Origin: Hyunsoonleella aquatilis
GTDB taxonomy: Bacteria; Bacteroidota; Bacteroidia; Flavobacteriales; Flavobacteriaceae
Length of the DNA: 64,000 bases
Direction of reading: 5' to 3'
Assembly (NCBI RefSeq): GCF_014270105.1
Contig: NZ_JACNMF010000001.1
Location: forward strand, 248,001-312,000
The notes under the pieces were generated by a model, which did not search any database, was not told the DNA's origin, and was given only the letters and a program-made list of their open reading frames with translations. This document shows positions 51,308 through 60,455 of this stretch, piece after piece (position 1 is the first letter of the stretch; each line of letters opens with the position of its first letter). The translations under genes were made by a program, and so were the position numbers.

Positions 51308-51773
51308 GTTCTGCTTCGATCTCTAGCCCCTCTAATTCCTTAATAGTTTCCTTCTGAATGTTCTTCAAAGAATCTTTTTCTATTCGTTGTAATGAATCTT
51401 TGATTTTTTTCGCTTCTTTTTCAATGTTTACAATAGAATCATACTTAGCTTTTAACTTATCCAAGCTGTCTTTGGCCAAAGCGTAAATCTCCTCATATTC
51501 ATCAACATAGTAGGCGTAATAGGCATTGTTTTGCGCAAATTGGATACTATCGATATTGTATTTCTTATAAATGTATCCATCCGCCGTAACATTGGCACTG
51601 TCTAACACCTTTTTATCCAAACCGGTAACTGCGTTAATTATCTTTAAATCGATAAGGATATGCGCCATCTTTTCCTTCGTTAGCAAAGGTTCTGGCTTCT
51701 CGGGCTTGTTGTATTTATAACAGGAAGTTATTCCCATTAAAACACATAAAAGTAAACTTAGCTTTTTTGGCAT
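51267..51773 (-). CDS. DUF4296 lipoprotein
   Basis: 168 residues with lipobox GITSC, then PLLTKEKMAHILIDLKIINA, the DUF4296 start. The middle is helical with NNAYYAYYVDEYEEIYALAKD; the C-terminal half is a Lys/Glu-rich coiled coil (KEAKKIKDSLQRIEKDSLK). Function unknown; a scaffold at the outer membrane inner face is possible. Start codon overlaps the dihydroorotase stop by 1 nt. Confidence 0.9.
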   Translation of the reverse strand: MPKKLSLLLCVLMGITSCYKYNKPEKPEPLLTKEKMAHILIDLKIINAVTGLDKKVLDSANVTADGYIYKKYNIDSIQFAQNNAYYAYYVDEYEEIYALAKDSLDKLKAKYDSIVNIEKEAKKIKDSLQRIEKDSLKNIQKETIKELEGLEIEAELIEPISDTDLTPQ

Positions 51774-53119
51774 TATCTATTAAAAGTGAGCCTTTTGGCT
51801 GATTTTACATTCAAAAATTTAAAATTTCGATACACCAAAGTACCATTTAAAAAGGTATGTGTAATTCTAGATTTAAAGGTAGACCCTTCAAAAGGAGACC
51901 AACCGCATTTGTATAAAATATTTTCCTTTTTCACCGTCCATGGACTGTTCAAATCTACAAAAACCAAATCTGCATAATAGCCTTCTTTGATATATCCGCG
52001 ACGTTCCACCTGAAATAAAATGGCGGGGTTATGGCACATTTTTTCCACAATTTTTTCGATGGAAATCTTGCCTTTATGAAACATTTCCAACATGGCAGGC
52101 AACGCATGTTGCACCAATGGCCCGCCGGAAGGTGCTTTTGTATAAACGTTTTTCTTCTCTTCCATAGTATGTGGCGCATGGTCAGTTGCTATAACGTCAA
52201 TGCGGTCATCCAAAAGAGCTTCCCACAGTTGCTCTCGGTCGTTTTTGGTTTTTACCGCTGGGTTCCATTTAATCAACGTTCCTTTTTTCTTGTAATCTTC
52301 ATCCGAAAACCACAGGTGATGGATGCATACCTCAGCCGTAATTTTTTTGTCCTTTAACGGAATTTTATTGGTAAACAAATTGGTTTCCTTTCCGGTGGAC
52401 AAATGAAAAACGTGCAGTCTTGCCCCCGTTTTTTTTGCCAACTCAATGGCTTGGGAAGAAGACAAATAGCAGGCCTCTTCACTGCGGATGATGGGGTGTT
52501 TTTCAATAGGAATATCCTCCCCATATTTGTCCAAATGGGCTTTCATATTCTTTTTTATTGTCGCTTCGTCTTCACAATGCACCGAAATCACCATATTGGT
52601 GCTTTTGAAGATTTTCTCTAAAACCTTCGGGTCGTCCACCAGCATATTTCCTGTAGAAGACCCGAGAAATAGTTTTAATCCAGCAACTGCCGTTTCATCC
52701 ACCTTTAAAATCTCATCCAAATTATCATTGGTGCCACCAAACATAAAGGAATAATTGGCTGAGGAGGTTTTCTCGGCTATCTTAAACTTTTCATTAAGCT
52801 TCTCAATTGTGGTGGTCTGAGGATTTGTATTCGGCATTTCGATAAAGGACGTTATGCCTCCGGCAATTGCCGCTTTGGATTCAGTTTCAATGTTCGCTTT
52901 ATGTGTCAGCCCGGGTTCCCTAAAGTGTACTTGGTCGTCCATAGCACCTGGCAAAACATGTTGGCCTTCCGCATCAATCACCCTTACATCGGCCGACTTT
53001 GCACTAATTGACTTCGCAATTCGCTTTATAAATTCGCCTTCTATTAATATATCGCCGTTAAAAATTGTGCCTTCGTTCACAATTTTAGCGTTTTTTATGA
53101 GTGTTCTTTTTAGCTTCAT
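51773..53119 (-). CDS. pyrC: Dihydroorotase-like amidohydrolase
   Basis: 448 residues. The metal-site motif reads DDQVHFREPGL near residue 63, where most dihydroorotases have DxHxHFREPG, so the first His is Gln. Downstream: CHCEDE-like VISVHCEDEATIKK, HVFHLSTGKE and DVIATDHAPHTMEEK supply the remaining ligands. It catalyses carbamoyl-aspartate cyclisation to dihydroorotate in pyrimidine synthesis. Upstream of DUF4296 and adjacent to the glycosyltransferase, all one direction. Confidence 0.9.
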   Translation of the reverse strand: MKLKRTLIKNAKIVNEGTIFNGDILIEGEFIKRIAKSISAKSADVRVIDAEGQHVLPGAMDDQVHFREPGLTHKANIETESKAAIAGGITSFIEMPNTNPQTTTIEKLNEKFKIAEKTSSANYSFMFGGTNDNLDEILKVDETAVAGLKLFLGSSTGNMLVDDPKVLEKIFKSTNMVISVHCEDEATIKKNMKAHLDKYGEDIPIEKHPIIRSEEACYLSSSQAIELAKKTGARLHVFHLSTGKETNLFTNKIPLKDKKITAEVCIHHLWFSDEDYKKKGTLIKWNPAVKTKNDREQLWEALLDDRIDVIATDHAPHTMEEKKNVYTKAPSGGPLVQHALPAMLEMFHKGKISIEKIVEKMCHNPAILFQVERRGYIKEGYYADLVFVDLNSPWTVKKENILYKCGWSPFEGSTFKSRITHTFLNGTLVYRNFKFLNVKSAKRLTFNR

Positions 53120-53848
53120 TTAGCTTTTACGTTTAAATAAACTTTTCAACTTCATTGAGATGACACCAAAAACAGCTTCGGAAATAATCCCAGAACTCAA
53201 TTTGGATTCCCCGCGTACTCTATCGGTAAAAATAACTGGAACTTCTACAATTTTGAAGTGTTTCAAGTGGGTTTTAAATTTCATTTCGATTTGAAAGGCA
53301 TAACCGATAAACTTGATTTTTGTCAAGTCTAAAGTCTCCAAAACCCTGCGTTTATAGCATACAAATCCGGCGGTGGTATCGTTAATTTTCATCCCTGTAA
53401 TCAACCGAACATATTTTGATGCCAAATAAGACATCAGCACCCGGCCCATCGGCCAGTTCACCACATTTACCCCGGTGACGTATCGCGACCCGATAGACAT
53501 ATCGGCACCGTCCACCGCACAGGCCTTGTACAGTCGCTTCAAATCTTTTGGGTCATGTGAAAAGTCGGCATCCATTTCAAAAATGTATTCATAAGATCGG
53601 ACCAAACTCCATTTGAAGCCTAGAATATAAGCGGTCCCTAAACCACCTTTGCCCTCTCTTTCCTTTATGAATAATCTACCTGTAAATTCCTTTTGAAGTG
53701 CCTTCACTTTTTTCGCCGTTCCGTCTGGGGAATTATCGTCCACAATAAGAATATGGACGTCTTTGGATTCTGAAAATACCGCCCTGATGATTGCCTCAAC
53801 ATTTTCAATCTCGTTGTAAGTAGGAATTATAACTACGGCGTTCTTCAT
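53120..53848 (-). CDS. Dpm1-like polyprenol-phosphate glycosyltransferase (GT2)
   Basis: 242 residues, GT-A fold. VVIIPTYNEIENVEAII at the start; the nucleotide-binding Asp in IVDDNSPDGTAKKV; metal-site EMDADFSHDP; and the acceptor region KIKFIGYAFQIEMKFK with the RVRGESKL signature. Shares the short form without a C-terminal membrane domain. It probably transfers mannose or glucose to a polyprenol phosphate for envelope glycans or glycoproteins. The ATG 53848 was chosen over the frame to 53869. The ATG of the dihydroorotase gene is immediately downstream of its stop. Confidence 0.92.
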   Translation of the reverse strand: MKNAVVIIPTYNEIENVEAIIRAVFSESKDVHILIVDDNSPDGTAKKVKALQKEFTGRLFIKEREGKGGLGTAYILGFKWSLVRSYEYIFEMDADFSHDPKDLKRLYKACAVDGADMSIGSRYVTGVNVVNWPMGRVLMSYLASKYVRLITGMKINDTTAGFVCYKRRVLETLDLTKIKFIGYAFQIEMKFKTHLKHFKIVEVPVIFTDRVRGESKLSSGIISEAVFGVISMKLKSLFKRKS

Positions 53849-53983
53849 CTCAATCTGATAATCCAGCACAAAAACGATTTACAGTTTTCGTACTGACGCA
53901 AATGTACATTTTTCGCCTCTTCTTTTTTTTAAAAATTTCGTAATATTTCATAGCTTAAACAATAATTATGATAATTTTACAAC

Positions 53984-54631
53984 ATGTTAAGGGAAGTGCC
54001 GTCTTATACGCTTTTTACTATTCTTTTGATAGTTGGACTTGTGGCCATTGCCGTGGCAAAAAGTATTGATCCCAAGCGTTTTAGAGAGTTTATAATGGTT
54101 ATTGGAAATTCCAAGTACTTAAAAATTTATGGCAAGGACCAAAAGTTTTTGGATTATTATGACGGTGCCTTATTCTTAAATCTCATTATTTCTTCAGCTA
54201 TTTTTTTAGCCCTTTGTATTCAAGGGTTTACTGGCGAAGCCTATATGGATTTAACGTTAATAGTGAAGCTAATCGTGGGTATAGGGGTTTTTATTTTGAG
54301 TAAAGTGCTTTTGGAGCGCCTGATCGGAAGCCTTTTTGAAATAGATTATTTGATTGACGATTATTTGTTTCAAAAAATCAGTTATAAGAATTATTTGGGT
54401 TTGTTACTCTTGCCTATCAACGCTTTGTTGATTTTTAGTTTTTCACCAACGCTTCCTTTGATATATACGGTTTTCGGAATACTTTTTATCGTGAATATAA
54501 GTGGTTTGTTTACAACATTTAAAGTCTATCAAAATGAAATAAAAAGCAACTTATTTTATTTTATTTTGTATCTTTGCGCTCTCGAAATCGCACCATACGT
54601 AGTAATTTACTCGATTTATAGTGCCTTTTAA
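53984..54631 (+). CDS. DUF4271 membrane protein
   Basis: 215 residues with six membrane segments: YTLFTILLIVGLVAIAVA, ALFLNLIISSAIFLALCI, VKLIVGIGVFILSKVLLERLIG, LLLPINALLIF, IYTVFGILFIVNISGLF and LFYFILYLCALEIAPYVVIYSIY. The last segments carry the family ELEIAPY-like signature. Function unknown, but the gene is next to the HemD-like gene in nearly all Bacteroidota I know of. Starts 15 bp before that gene. Confidence 0.9.
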   Translation: MLREVPSYTLFTILLIVGLVAIAVAKSIDPKRFREFIMVIGNSKYLKIYGKDQKFLDYYDGALFLNLIISSAIFLALCIQGFTGEAYMDLTLIVKLIVGIGVFILSKVLLERLIGSLFEIDYLIDDYLFQKISYKNYLGLLLLPINALLIFSFSPTLPLIYTVFGILFIVNISGLFTTFKVYQNEIKSNLFYFILYLCALEIAPYVVIYSIYSAF

Positions 54632-54645
54632 ACTATTTTGGACCT

Positions 54646-55395
54646 ATGAAAGTGAAGACTATTTTAGTATCTCAACCAGAACCTAAAATTGAGAACTCCC
54701 CATATTTTGATTTACAGGAGAAGAATAAGGTAAAAATAGATTTCAGGCCTTTTATTCATGTTGAAGGGGTTTCAGCCAAAGAGATCAGACATCAAAAAAT
54801 TGACTTACACGACTACACTGCTATTATACTTACCAGTAGGAATGCCGTGGATCACTTTTTCAGGATTGCAGAAGAAATGCGGTTTAAGGTGCCGGACACG
54901 ATGAAGTATTTCTGCCAGTCTGAAGCCGTGGCGTACTACCTTCAAAAGTATGTGGTGTACAGAAAGCGCAAGATTTATGTGGGCAAGCGTACCTTCGCAG
55001 AATTATCTCCATTAATCAAAAAATACAAGGACGAAAAATTCTTATTGCCAAACACCGATAAGGTAAAGCCAACAATTCCAGAAACCTTGGACGCCCTTGG
55101 TGTAAACTGGAAACAGGCCACATTTTACAGAACCGTGGTAAGCGACTTGTCAGATTTGGCGAATGTGTATTATGACGTACTGGTATTCTTTAGCCCATCG
55201 GGTATTGAATCCTTGTTTCAGAATTTCCCAGATTTTCAACAAAATGACACCCGAATTGCGGTATTTGGAAATACAACCATAAAAGCCGTTGAAGAAAAAG
55301 GCTTACGCGTGGATATTGCGGCACCAACGCCCGAAACACCGTCAATGACCATGGCTTTGGAAAAGTATATTGAGAAGGTTAATAAAGGGAAGTAG
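54646..55395 (+). CDS. hemD: Uroporphyrinogen-III synthase-like protein
   Basis: 249 residues of the HemD fold: ILVSQPEPKIENSPYFDL, IILTSRNAVDHFFRI and VFFSPSGIESLF with the two-domain layout. HemD closes hydroxymethylbilane to uroporphyrinogen III in haem and sirohaem synthesis. Sequence conservation in this family is low, and the assignment rests on these segments and on length. Immediately downstream of DUF4271, ending at a terminator. Confidence 0.88.
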   Translation: MKVKTILVSQPEPKIENSPYFDLQEKNKVKIDFRPFIHVEGVSAKEIRHQKIDLHDYTAIILTSRNAVDHFFRIAEEMRFKVPDTMKYFCQSEAVAYYLQKYVVYRKRKIYVGKRTFAELSPLIKKYKDEKFLLPNTDKVKPTIPETLDALGVNWKQATFYRTVVSDLSDLANVYYDVLVFFSPSGIESLFQNFPDFQQNDTRIAVFGNTTIKAVEEKGLRVDIAAPTPETPSMTMALEKYIEKVNKGK

Positions 55396-55414
55396 TTTCA
55401 TGAAAATATAGCAT

Positions 55415-55455
55415 AAAAAGAGGGGCGAATTTAAAAATTTACCCCTCTTTTTATA
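55415..55455 (+). terminator. Terminator after hemD-like gene
   Basis: AAAAAGAGGGG at 55415-55425 pairs with CCCCTCTTTTT at 55442-55452 and is followed by ATATTAAT. The loop holds a smaller AATTT/AAATT pair. It may also serve the converging DUF1853 gene. Confidence 0.85.
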
Positions 55456-55530
55456 TTAATTCTTTTGGTTCTTGCCCATAAGGGGTCAGGTTTCCAATAA
55501 CTTAATCCTAACATGGGGAGTACCTCCGAC

Positions 55531-56355
55531 TTACCACCAAACCCAAAACACTTTTTCTATTACACCACTTTTATGCTTCAACCAAAAAAGACAAGAATAC
55601 TTCTGCTCAAGAAGTTCATTCGTTATATCTCTTAATTCTTTAAACTTTATCCAATCCACATTGGGATGAGGCGCAATCAACCAATCTTTTTTAGAAGGAA
55701 TATAGAACTTACAATTTTCAAAAGTATCGAGTTCATTTTGGGTGATATAAAATCCGTAGATACAATCTAGGTTTAAGGTATTCAATTGAATGTTTTGACT
55801 ACAATAAGGCAGAAACAATTGGGCCTTAAAATAAACTCGCTGAATAATGTCTTCTGATTTTAAGTTGAGGCTTTTAAGATATGGTTTGCAGGTTTCAGAA
55901 TAGAGCAGAGGTAGTTGCTTTTCTTTAAGCTTCGTTAGTTTTTGTCTCAAAGAATCTTTTCGGTTAGGGCCAACAAAATGTTCAATTTCAGTAGTGCCAA
56001 CCGATGAATCATACAGATAAAATTTATAGATCACTTCCAGATGAATGGGTTTGCCGTCTTTTAAAAGCAAACAGTCCAATTCCCCTAGAGTGGTTTTATT
56101 TTCTTGAACTTGAACATTTTCTGCCAAAACAGTAATGTTCTCGTTTTGTTGAAGCTGATAGGATACTAAACGTTCCACATATTTGCCCAATCGCAGTTTA
56201 TCACCTATGGAAATAGTAATTTTTTTAGGTGATGAAGTAATTTCAAATTGCATCAAATTATAAACAGCATCACCAAACCACAAACAAGGGGTGCTTAAAA
56301 AACCTTGGTAGCGTTTTTGGAGGGTTTTAGTCTTTCCAGATACCAAATTCTTCAC
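55531..56355 (-). CDS. DUF1853 family protein (nuclease-like fold)
   Basis: 274 residues. The DUF1853 core is visible: TTLGELDCLLLKDGKPIHLE followed by VIYKFYLYD, a D...E..K arrangement as in PD-(D/E)XK nuclease-like proteins. SVGTTEIEHFVGPNRKDSLRQKLTKL follows. No substrate known. The start codon is GTG at 56355 and lies inside the end of the upstream 208-residue gene (29-bp overlap), so the two are coupled. Confidence 0.85.
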   Translation of the reverse strand: MKNLVSGKTKTLQKRYQGFLSTPCLWFGDAVYNLMQFEITSSPKKITISIGDKLRLGKYVERLVSYQLQQNENITVLAENVQVQENKTTLGELDCLLLKDGKPIHLEVIYKFYLYDSSVGTTEIEHFVGPNRKDSLRQKLTKLKEKQLPLLYSETCKPYLKSLNLKSEDIIQRVYFKAQLFLPYCSQNIQLNTLNLDCIYGFYITQNELDTFENCKFYIPSKKDWLIAPHPNVDWIKFKELRDITNELLEQKYSCLFWLKHKSGVIEKVFWVWW

Positions 56356-56953
56356 TTAAAATATTAACAATTTCTGAATATAAAATTAACTCATCAATAT
56401 CAGGATAAAGCTTTAAATATTCTTTGTGACTTGAAAAAAAGAATTCGTTTGTTTTGTAATCGGAGATTTGAACTTTGAAAAAAATTCCATCGAGAAAAAC
56501 TTTTTTGGTTCTATTTTTGAATTCGAACATTTCTTTGTAATCACCCTTACTATTAATTTTTCTTTTAACCTTAACTATTTCTCCTTTTTTTGTTAATTTC
56601 CAATCAATATCGTCAAGGTTGGGTAAGTCAAGAATATGGTTTAATAAAAGTTTGAGATAAACCAACTCTATTTCTGTTTTGGGTTTTAAATCAATTTTTT
56701 TTGACTTAAACCCTTTTTCATTATTCGTCATGGACCAATGCTCATAAAATTCAGCTTTCCAGTTTTCCTTCGAATTCTTATAAATTCGAAGTAAAGACGT
56801 TTGATTTAAGTAACTAAATCCTTTGTAAATTCGAACTTCTTTTGAGTTTGATAGTGAGTCAAGCAAACCTAAATCACTATTTATATGGGAAACATCTTGA
56901 GAAAAAGACGAGAGATAATGTAGTAATAGAACAAAAAAGAAAAATACTTTCAT
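56327..56953 (-). CDS. Exported protein of unknown function
   Basis: 208 residues with a signal peptide (MKVFFFFVLLLHYLSSFSQ). The mature part is rich in Lys, Glu and aromatics with LKPKTEIELVYLKLLLNHILDLPNLDDIDWKL in the middle and no cysteine. It starts 4 bp after the metallophosphoesterase stop, ends overlapping DUF1853. No family recognised. The frame extends to 56974 but ATG 56953 precedes the signal peptide. Confidence 0.75.
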   Translation of the reverse strand: MKVFFFFVLLLHYLSSFSQDVSHINSDLGLLDSLSNSKEVRIYKGFSYLNQTSLLRIYKNSKENWKAEFYEHWSMTNNEKGFKSKKIDLKPKTEIELVYLKLLLNHILDLPNLDDIDWKLTKKGEIVKVKRKINSKGDYKEMFEFKNRTKKVFLDGIFFKVQISDYKTNEFFFSSHKEYLKLYPDIDELILYSEIVNILSEEFGIWKD

Positions 56954-56957
56954 TTTA

Positions 56958-57854
56958 CTAGGTTTTATAATCATTCAGCTTAGTAGGCCCTTCCAGCAAC
57001 ACCCTCACAATCTGCAACGTGCCGTCGTCCTTCGTCGCAATTTGCCATTTAATCAAGGAAATAGCACCATTTTCAATTTCCAAACCTGTAATACTTCTAG
57101 GGTGCACACAACTGCCATCGTTAAAAAAAGCAATATCCCCTGGTTCCGGGAAACGAGGGCGGTGGGTATGTCCAGCAATGGTTAATAGATTGTTGTTGTC
57201 CGCTATCCATTTTTTGGTGCGGCGTTCCACTTTTATCAATTCTTTGTAGTTTTTAGCGGGGCTCGTAGGGTCAGCAATGCCCATGACGTTGAGAGGTTTC
57301 CAAAGAATTCGCACCATAAAACGGCTCCATTTCCAAAACAGGTAGTTCCACCAATCCGCTTGATGCCCGTGGGTTAAGAACAGTTCTTGCCCTGTTCTGC
57401 AATGCTTCAACACAATCCCTTCATGATACGTAATGTCCCCAAATAATTCTACATCTTCGCCAACCTTGGGGTCAAAATAAGAGGATAAATGCTTTTTAAC
57501 ATACTCGGGATTTCTGTATACCATATCATGGTTGCCCCAGATCATGTGAAGCCGATTGTCCTTATGGAACAGTTTCATAAGCATGTACACATTTTTGTGT
57601 GCATTTAAAATGGATTCAAAGGACAGGTTTTCCCAAAGTTCGTCACCATCACCCAGTTCACAGTAATGAAAACCATCGTTATAATAATGCTTTAAGGCGT
57701 GGAAATAGATGTTGCGGTTGTTGGCAAAATCATCGGCAAAACTGTTGTCGCCCCGGTGGCAATCACTAAAGAGTATAAACTTGCTATCATCATCAAAATC
57801 AATAACTTTAGCGTTTTTATAGGCCTTATCAAGTCTTTTTTTAGAGGAAAACAT
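56958..57854 (-). CDS. Metallophosphoesterase
   Basis: 298 residues of the calcineurin-like phosphoesterase fold. The five blocks are visible: FSDCHRGDNSF, LGDGDELWENL, IWGNHDMVYRN, THGHQADWWN and IAGHTHRPRFP. The order and spacing resemble UDP-2,3-diacylglucosamine pyrophosphatase LpxH-like and YfcE-like enzymes, but this version has extra residues between blocks 3 and 4. Substrate unknown. It is co-transcribed with the exported protein downstream. Confidence 0.9.
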   Translation of the reverse strand: MFSSKKRLDKAYKNAKVIDFDDDSKFILFSDCHRGDNSFADDFANNRNIYFHALKHYYNDGFHYCELGDGDELWENLSFESILNAHKNVYMLMKLFHKDNRLHMIWGNHDMVYRNPEYVKKHLSSYFDPKVGEDVELFGDITYHEGIVLKHCRTGQELFLTHGHQADWWNYLFWKWSRFMVRILWKPLNVMGIADPTSPAKNYKELIKVERRTKKWIADNNNLLTIAGHTHRPRFPEPGDIAFFNDGSCVHPRSITGLEIENGAISLIKWQIATKDDGTLQIVRVLLEGPTKLNDYKT

Positions 57855-57886
57855 ACCTTTAGCGCTTTAGGCTAATATAGGCATAA

Positions 57887-58660
57887 TTAGTTATTGTCTA
57901 CCTCAATTTTTTCAATTGCTATGGGTAAAATTCGTTCCACAAATTTTGTGTATGCCAAGGTTGAAGGATGTAGCTTATCGGAGGCGACAAGCTCTGGGTT
58001 GTTAAGGCCTTGCCTAGTAATATCGGTGATGTAAACATAGCTAATGTTATTTTGGGCGCAATATTGTTCAGCAAAATTGTTGTAGGCGTCCAGTCTAGTT
58101 GAAATCTCTGTATTTCCATTTCCAAAGGGTGTGAACGCATAATCCGGTATAGAAATAACAATAAGGTTGCTTTTGTCTCCTTTAGCTTTTTTAATGGCAG
58201 TATTTACCAATTGTGGAAATTCGGTTTCGTACAGTGAAAATGGTTTTTTTCGAAATTCATTATTCACGCCAATTAAAAGTGTTACCAAATCAAAGTCGCT
58301 TGAAGGATTTTCACTAGCTATTGCATTTATGAGATTCGTAGTTGTCCATCCTGTGGTGGCGATAATTTCGAGCTCAAACTTATCTGTGGAATCTATCCTT
58401 TTATTTAAGCTGTCCCTTAATTGTGCAGGAAATCTGCAAGTGTCGCAAACGCTTTGCCCGATGGTGTAGCTATCTCCTAGGGAAAGGATTTTTAAGGTGT
58501 CTTTTGAAGAGGGTTCTATTTCATTGTCTTCCGTAGTTTCACCCATATTATCAATTTCTATTTGGGTTTCATCATCGATATTTAACTCCGCATTTGAAGA
58601 ACACGCAAGCCACAGAAAGAATCCTATGCCAATGAATAGCAAATTATAATTCAATTTCAT
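57887..58660 (-). CDS. SGNH/GDSL-family lipoprotein hydrolase
   Basis: 257 residues. Lipobox FLWLACSSN, followed by an acidic linker (ELNIDDETQIEIDN), then the SGNH domain: ILSLGDSYTIGQS (Ser), TLLIGVNNEFR (Asn block III) and ASDKLHPSTLAY (Asp-His block V). Likely an esterase or acetylhydrolase anchored at the outer membrane. Stands alone between the metallophosphoesterase and the terminator of the His-rich gene. Confidence 0.92.
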   Translation of the reverse strand: MKLNYNLLFIGIGFFLWLACSSNAELNIDDETQIEIDNMGETTEDNEIEPSSKDTLKILSLGDSYTIGQSVCDTCRFPAQLRDSLNKRIDSTDKFELEIIATTGWTTTNLINAIASENPSSDFDLVTLLIGVNNEFRKKPFSLYETEFPQLVNTAIKKAKGDKSNLIVISIPDYAFTPFGNGNTEISTRLDAYNNFAEQYCAQNNISYVYITDITRQGLNNPELVASDKLHPSTLAYTKFVERILPIAIEKIEVDNN

Positions 58661-58706
58661 CTTTTTGTTTAAAGATACGATTTTGACCTGAGAGGATAAA
58701 ATTTAC

Positions 58707-58739
58707 AAAAAAAGCGTTTCGTAGAGAAACGCTTTTTTT
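58707..58739. terminator. Bidirectional terminator
   Basis: AAAAAAAGCGTTTC at 58707-58720 pairs with GAAACGCTTTTTTT at 58726-58739 around a 5-nt loop. It ends the His-rich outer-membrane gene transcript before the SGNH gene. Confidence 0.88.
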
Positions 58740-58760
58740 AACTTGAAGCAAAAAGGAGGT

Positions 58761-59843
58761 TTAGTGCATTGCGTACTGCAATCCAAACATCAAATTATAA
58801 TTTTGCTTTAATTGAATGCCATTTAAATCTTGATACAAAGGTGTACTGATTTCACTGGCAAAACGTAAACCTTTCAAACCGCCATTTTTAATCATGTAGT
58901 TTACGCCAAATCCAGAATTGATAAACGTGCCTCCTGAGTTTGCAACATCTGCCGTAGTCACCATCATAGGGTTCAATAGTGAACTCACGCCATCAATCTC
59001 ATCAATAAGCACGCCTTCCAGTCTTATGGAAACACTGAGGTTTTCACCAGCTTTGGCACCAATCCAGTTATTAAATCGATATTGGTTTCCAAATTTATAA
59101 TCTTGGTCATTATCATTGAAATTTATCATTCCAGTTAATTGATGTCCCCAAGAAAATTTATCGGATTGCCCTAAATACGTCAAACCCAATTTTGCGCCGA
59201 ACGACCCTGTGCCTAATTGCATAGGGTAGGGCAACTGCATATCATTGCCCATTGACATTGGCGTAACATCCATCGCTTCAATACTACCAGTAGGAATGTT
59301 GATGCCCAATTGCGCGTGCATCGCTTTTCTGTTCTTATTGAAAATGCTATACAGTGCGCTCACCATAACGTCACCAAAACCCGAGGTGCTGGTAGAAAAC
59401 TGGTTGCCATTTCGCATTTGCAGGTTCATGTCGTTTTCTAAATAATTGGCCATGGCCATAATGGTAATTTTATCGGATAGTGCATACATAGCTCCTAACA
59501 TGTGCATGTTCATTATCATATCAACTGGTGCAACCATATAATTGGCATGGGCATTTGCGGTTGTGGTATCGTCGGTCCCCGATCTTAATTGCCGCATGTC
59601 CATAGTCATATACCGGTAAGAAAACATTATCCCTCCCCTATGATGTGTATGGTCTCCCATTACTGATATTGGCGCATGACCATCGGGTCGGCCGGAAGAC
59701 CATTGGGATGAATTTCCTTCTTTATTATGGTGGCCATGGTTATCATGGCTGTTTGAATTATCATGATTTTTGTGTTGCTCGTGTTGTGCAAAAGCAAAAG
59801 TGGTTGTAATGCATAGCATCACAACGAAAAATAATTGTTTCAT
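58761..59843 (-). CDS. His-rich outer-membrane beta-barrel protein, metal-related
   Basis: 360 residues. After a signal peptide (cut at FAQHEQ) about 55 residues are rich in His, Asn and Asp (HEQHKNHDNSNSHDNHGHHN), a plausible metal-binding region. The body has strands of the transporter-like/phenol_MetA_deg-type barrel (GIMFSYRYMTMDMRQL, DVMVSALYSIF) and ends in Tyr-Ala-Met-His rather than Phe. A copper or other metal role is inferred from His content and the neighbouring CxxxC protein. Confidence 0.82.
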   Translation of the reverse strand: MKQLFFVVMLCITTTFAFAQHEQHKNHDNSNSHDNHGHHNKEGNSSQWSSGRPDGHAPISVMGDHTHHRGGIMFSYRYMTMDMRQLRSGTDDTTTANAHANYMVAPVDMIMNMHMLGAMYALSDKITIMAMANYLENDMNLQMRNGNQFSTSTSGFGDVMVSALYSIFNKNRKAMHAQLGINIPTGSIEAMDVTPMSMGNDMQLPYPMQLGTGSFGAKLGLTYLGQSDKFSWGHQLTGMINFNDNDQDYKFGNQYRFNNWIGAKAGENLSVSIRLEGVLIDEIDGVSSLLNPMMVTTADVANSGGTFINSGFGVNYMIKNGGLKGLRFASEISTPLYQDLNGIQLKQNYNLMFGLQYAMH

Positions 59844-59927
59844 TGAATTTAAAGTTTATTGTAAAATAAATAGCTAAGGTTCTCTGGAGGGTATTTCCAA
59901 GGAAACCGAATCAAAACAGAGTATAAA

Positions 59928-60317
59928 CTAAACTAAATCCGGTGGGTGAAAGTTATTTTGATGGAAGTCAAAATTATAAAATTGACGATATGAATAATGG
60001 GGGCTATCGGCTAAGGGGAATTTCTGCGGAGCAATAATTCTATAAATAGTAACAAAGCCAATAGGATAGTTTTCCAATGAAACAGAAAGTGCAGTGAATG
60101 GTTCTTTTTCCTGTTGTTTTTCAAACTGTTTTGCCAAGTAGCATTTACCGTTGCACTGCAACTTGGGTTTGTCCTTGTTAATACATAAAAACTCAGAGAT
60201 ATAATCTTGATTCAGTATATATTCCACATAGGGTTGCACGGGCCTCAACATAGCAACCATGTATAGGAATACAAAACATATAGCAGTAAATTTTTGCAAC
60301 ACCGAAAATTTTGCCAA
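59928..60317 (-). CDS. Small membrane protein with CxxxC motif, metal-associated
   Basis: 129 residues. The N-terminal hydrophobic part (LQKFTAICFVFLYMVAMLRPV) is a signal or membrane anchor. Then EFLCINKDKPKLQCNGKCYLAKQ has three cysteines, with LQCNGKCYLAKQ matching a small protein often found before metal transport genes in Bacteroidota. The C-terminal half is aromatic- and His-rich (PHYSYRQFYNF, NNFHPPDLV). The start codon is TTG at 60317, or a GTG five codons later. It is 84 bp upstream of the His-rich gene. Confidence 0.7.
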   Translation of the reverse strand: MAKFSVLQKFTAICFVFLYMVAMLRPVQPYVEYILNQDYISEFLCINKDKPKLQCNGKCYLAKQFEKQQEKEPFTALSVSLENYPIGFVTIYRIIAPQKFPLADSPHYSYRQFYNFDFHQNNFHPPDLV

Positions 60318-60455
60318 ATATACGGTTTAGGTGCAAATTTGGTGTAAATCTTGCGTCTAATTTTTTTTGAAAAAACTTGCTCTAACAGCAAAGAGCCGAT
60401 ACAAATGATATCGACTCTTATATTAAAACATTTAATGGACAAATAATCAGTTTTT

